From Dreissena polymorpha (lineage: Eukaryota > Mollusca > Bivalvia > Myida > Dreissenidae): DNA of 64,000 bases. Positions 62,460 to 64,000 of the stretch are shown one piece after another. A program made the position numbers and the translations under genes. The stretch lies in the NCBI RefSeq assembly GCF_020536995.1, contig NC_068366.1:33315111-33379110 (forward strand). The letters are read 5' to 3'. The first letter of the stretch is position 1. Each line of letters starts with the position of its first letter. Below the pieces are notes generated by a model that was given only the letters and a program-made list of their open reading frames with translations, ran no database searches and was not told the origin of the DNA.

Positions 62460-62525
62460 GGAGTCACTAATACATCTGTCTAATGAGACACTGATACACC
62501 TGTAAGATGAGTCACTGATATACCT
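62460..62525. repeat. Minisatellite, right remnant beyond the LINE
   Basis: GAGTCACTAATACATCTGTC and GAGACACTGATACACCTGTA are further units of the 24-bp array seen at 58.98-59.31 kb. Confidence 0.8.
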
Positions 62526-63340
62526 CACGGCCGTTAATCACGGGCGCCCGGATGTTTTGAAAATTCACGGATAATTCTTCAGGGTGAGTAGGTTTTATAT
62601 GTCTTTCCAACATATTTGGCAATATTTAAAAAATCGGGCAATGTAGTGTGATTCAGTGAATGTGTATTCATCCACAAATGTACATTAACATACAGCTAAA
62701 CCCCATTTGGAAACTTTAGGACCTTTATAAGTTGCGACATGGTGGAGTTTTTGAAAGCAAATCAGTGTATTGGACCTGTGTTACGAGCAAAATTCCACCC
62801 GAATAATTCGCGTACGACATTAAACGATTGCGTTCAACATATACAAGCTGCTGCATGCACAGACACATTGCAATCTTGCAGATCTATTCGATAATTTTGT
62901 ATTTTTCCAAAAGAGATGGAGCCACTGCCACGGAGCTGGAGCTAAGGACAGAGTTGGTGCCAATACACGATATATGAATCATCACACGACTTACCTTTGA
63001 CAGATAATGTTTCGTTTTCATATTTCTTTTTATTTTTCAACGTAAATACTTAAACCCAAATCTATGCAGAACACATACACATTCTATAAATAAAACAAGA
63101 TGTAAATATGTGAAAATAATTATAAGTAACCTACTAAATTAAGAAGTCAATAACCTGAAAAAAACAACATATTGTACGATATAAATCCAAAATATGTAAT
63201 AGTCGATAAATTCAATAACTTAATTGTCAACATTCTCATAATGTGTTCTCTTAATCAAATGCGTTAATACAAAAAACGAAATTAACAAAGTAATACAAAG
63301 ATATTACTTCTTCTTGAGACGATGTGTTTTGTCCCCTATT
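62526..63340. other. AT-rich sequence, nothing recognised
   Basis: No exon or repeat border that I can support. Confidence 0.4.
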
Positions 63341-63727
63341 GCAATTCGTCGCTGTCGTTCTCAAACCTCGTAGCTACAAAATGCCAACTTTTCAGGAGAG
63401 AGAAAAAATCGTCTCATTTTTTTATAGGAAACCTCGTAGTTGCAAATAACAAAAATTATATAAACGTTTTTGTCAAATTTGTCTAAACGAAACGACGTAC
63501 CTATAGGTGAAATGGCATCGCTACGACTATTCGCCGGGAAAAAGCCAACAATCATTCTACAACATTTAGTCACGTCACGTGGCTTTTTCAAGGGCTTTGA
63601 TTGGCGTAGAGCTACGAGATATAGCACAAAACACGCGCCAGACTTCATATATTCGGAAAAGACGAAAAAAATATTTTGAAAATTTTGGAGCTTCGAGGTT
63701 TGAGAACGACAGACAGCGACGAATTGC
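63341..63727. repeat. 387-bp inverted-repeat element
   Basis: The left end GCAATTCGTCGCTGTCGTTC then TCAAACCTCG faces the right end CGAGGTTTGAGAACGACAGA then CAGCGACGAATTGC, about 40 bp each. The interior is mostly unpaired and carries overlapping short frames on both strands (63361-63648 minus, 63470-63679 plus). No target duplication was identified. Confidence 0.6.
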
Positions 63728-64000
63728 TTAATTTACTAAAAGGCGAAGGTCAACGAATCTTAAATAGGCTTACATAATTATGTCATTCGTTCCTACTTAT
63801 ATCTGCAAAAACAATGGGATAACTTTGGCTTTAATCGTTACCTTTTTGTTTATTATAATCAAGTTTCTTTCCAGTTTTGAAGTATATTCAATAACATAAA
63901 TCTTAAAAATCTCTTTGCAAAACATGTTTCTTCATAATTATGTAGACTGTACTTATTTGATTATATTTCATTATGATCGAATTAAGAAAAACAAGCAAAT

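Overview
The window is eukaryotic: intron-rich genes with GT/AG splice sites in an AT-rich background packed with short repeats. The repeat families (ends with TTTTTATGCCCCC or CTCTTGTT, AGGTCA-rich arrays, GTCCCCTACCGG miniature elements) are of a kind I associate with bivalve molluscs, possibly a dreissenid. The species is an inference; the eukaryotic, animal-type gene content is seen directly.

Left part (1-32.1 kb). Two genes lie head to head. The 5' end of an intersectin (ITSN; EH-domain endocytic scaffold) runs leftward out of the window: four coding exons from a start ATG at 4271 to a donor at 783. A complete CRYZL1-like quinone oxidoreductase gene (10 coding exons, 12374-32090, 358 aa) runs rightward. 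The same two genes are neighbours in divergent orientation in human, so this looks like an old conserved pair. The 8.1 kb between the start codons is more than half transposon: a hAT-like element holding a second inverted-repeat element, which holds a deleted pogo/Tigger copy. CRYZL1 introns hold miniature elements, a SINE, two minisatellites and hairpin-ended repeats.

Middle part (34.3-55.3 kb). Two paralogous two-exon genes lie on the minus strand (34284-38092 and 51688-55260). Each encodes a signal peptide, a ten-cysteine domain matching the prokineticin/AVIT (astakine-like) pattern, and a long Thr/Ser-rich mucin-like tail ending in IVPIG. They share promoter, intron and 3' UTR sequence, so they arose by local duplication. 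Between them lie a GC-rich retroposed sequence, a large array of AGGTCA-bearing repeats (41.97-43.54 kb), a 3.4 kb inverted pair of transposon copies centred on a perfect 70-bp palindrome, and a hAT-like element with nested insertions. The second gene's intron holds about 450 bp of CTA/TAG triplets.

Right part (55.3-64 kb). There is an inverted-repeat element made of palindromic subrepeats (56.1-56.6 kb), one orphan open frame (57347-57724), a minisatellite split by a nearly full-length decayed LINE on the minus strand (59.3-62.5 kb), and a 387-bp foldback element (63.3-63.7 kb). No rRNA, functional tRNA, CRISPR or bacterial-type feature was seen. All calls rest on reading the sequence; no database search was possible.
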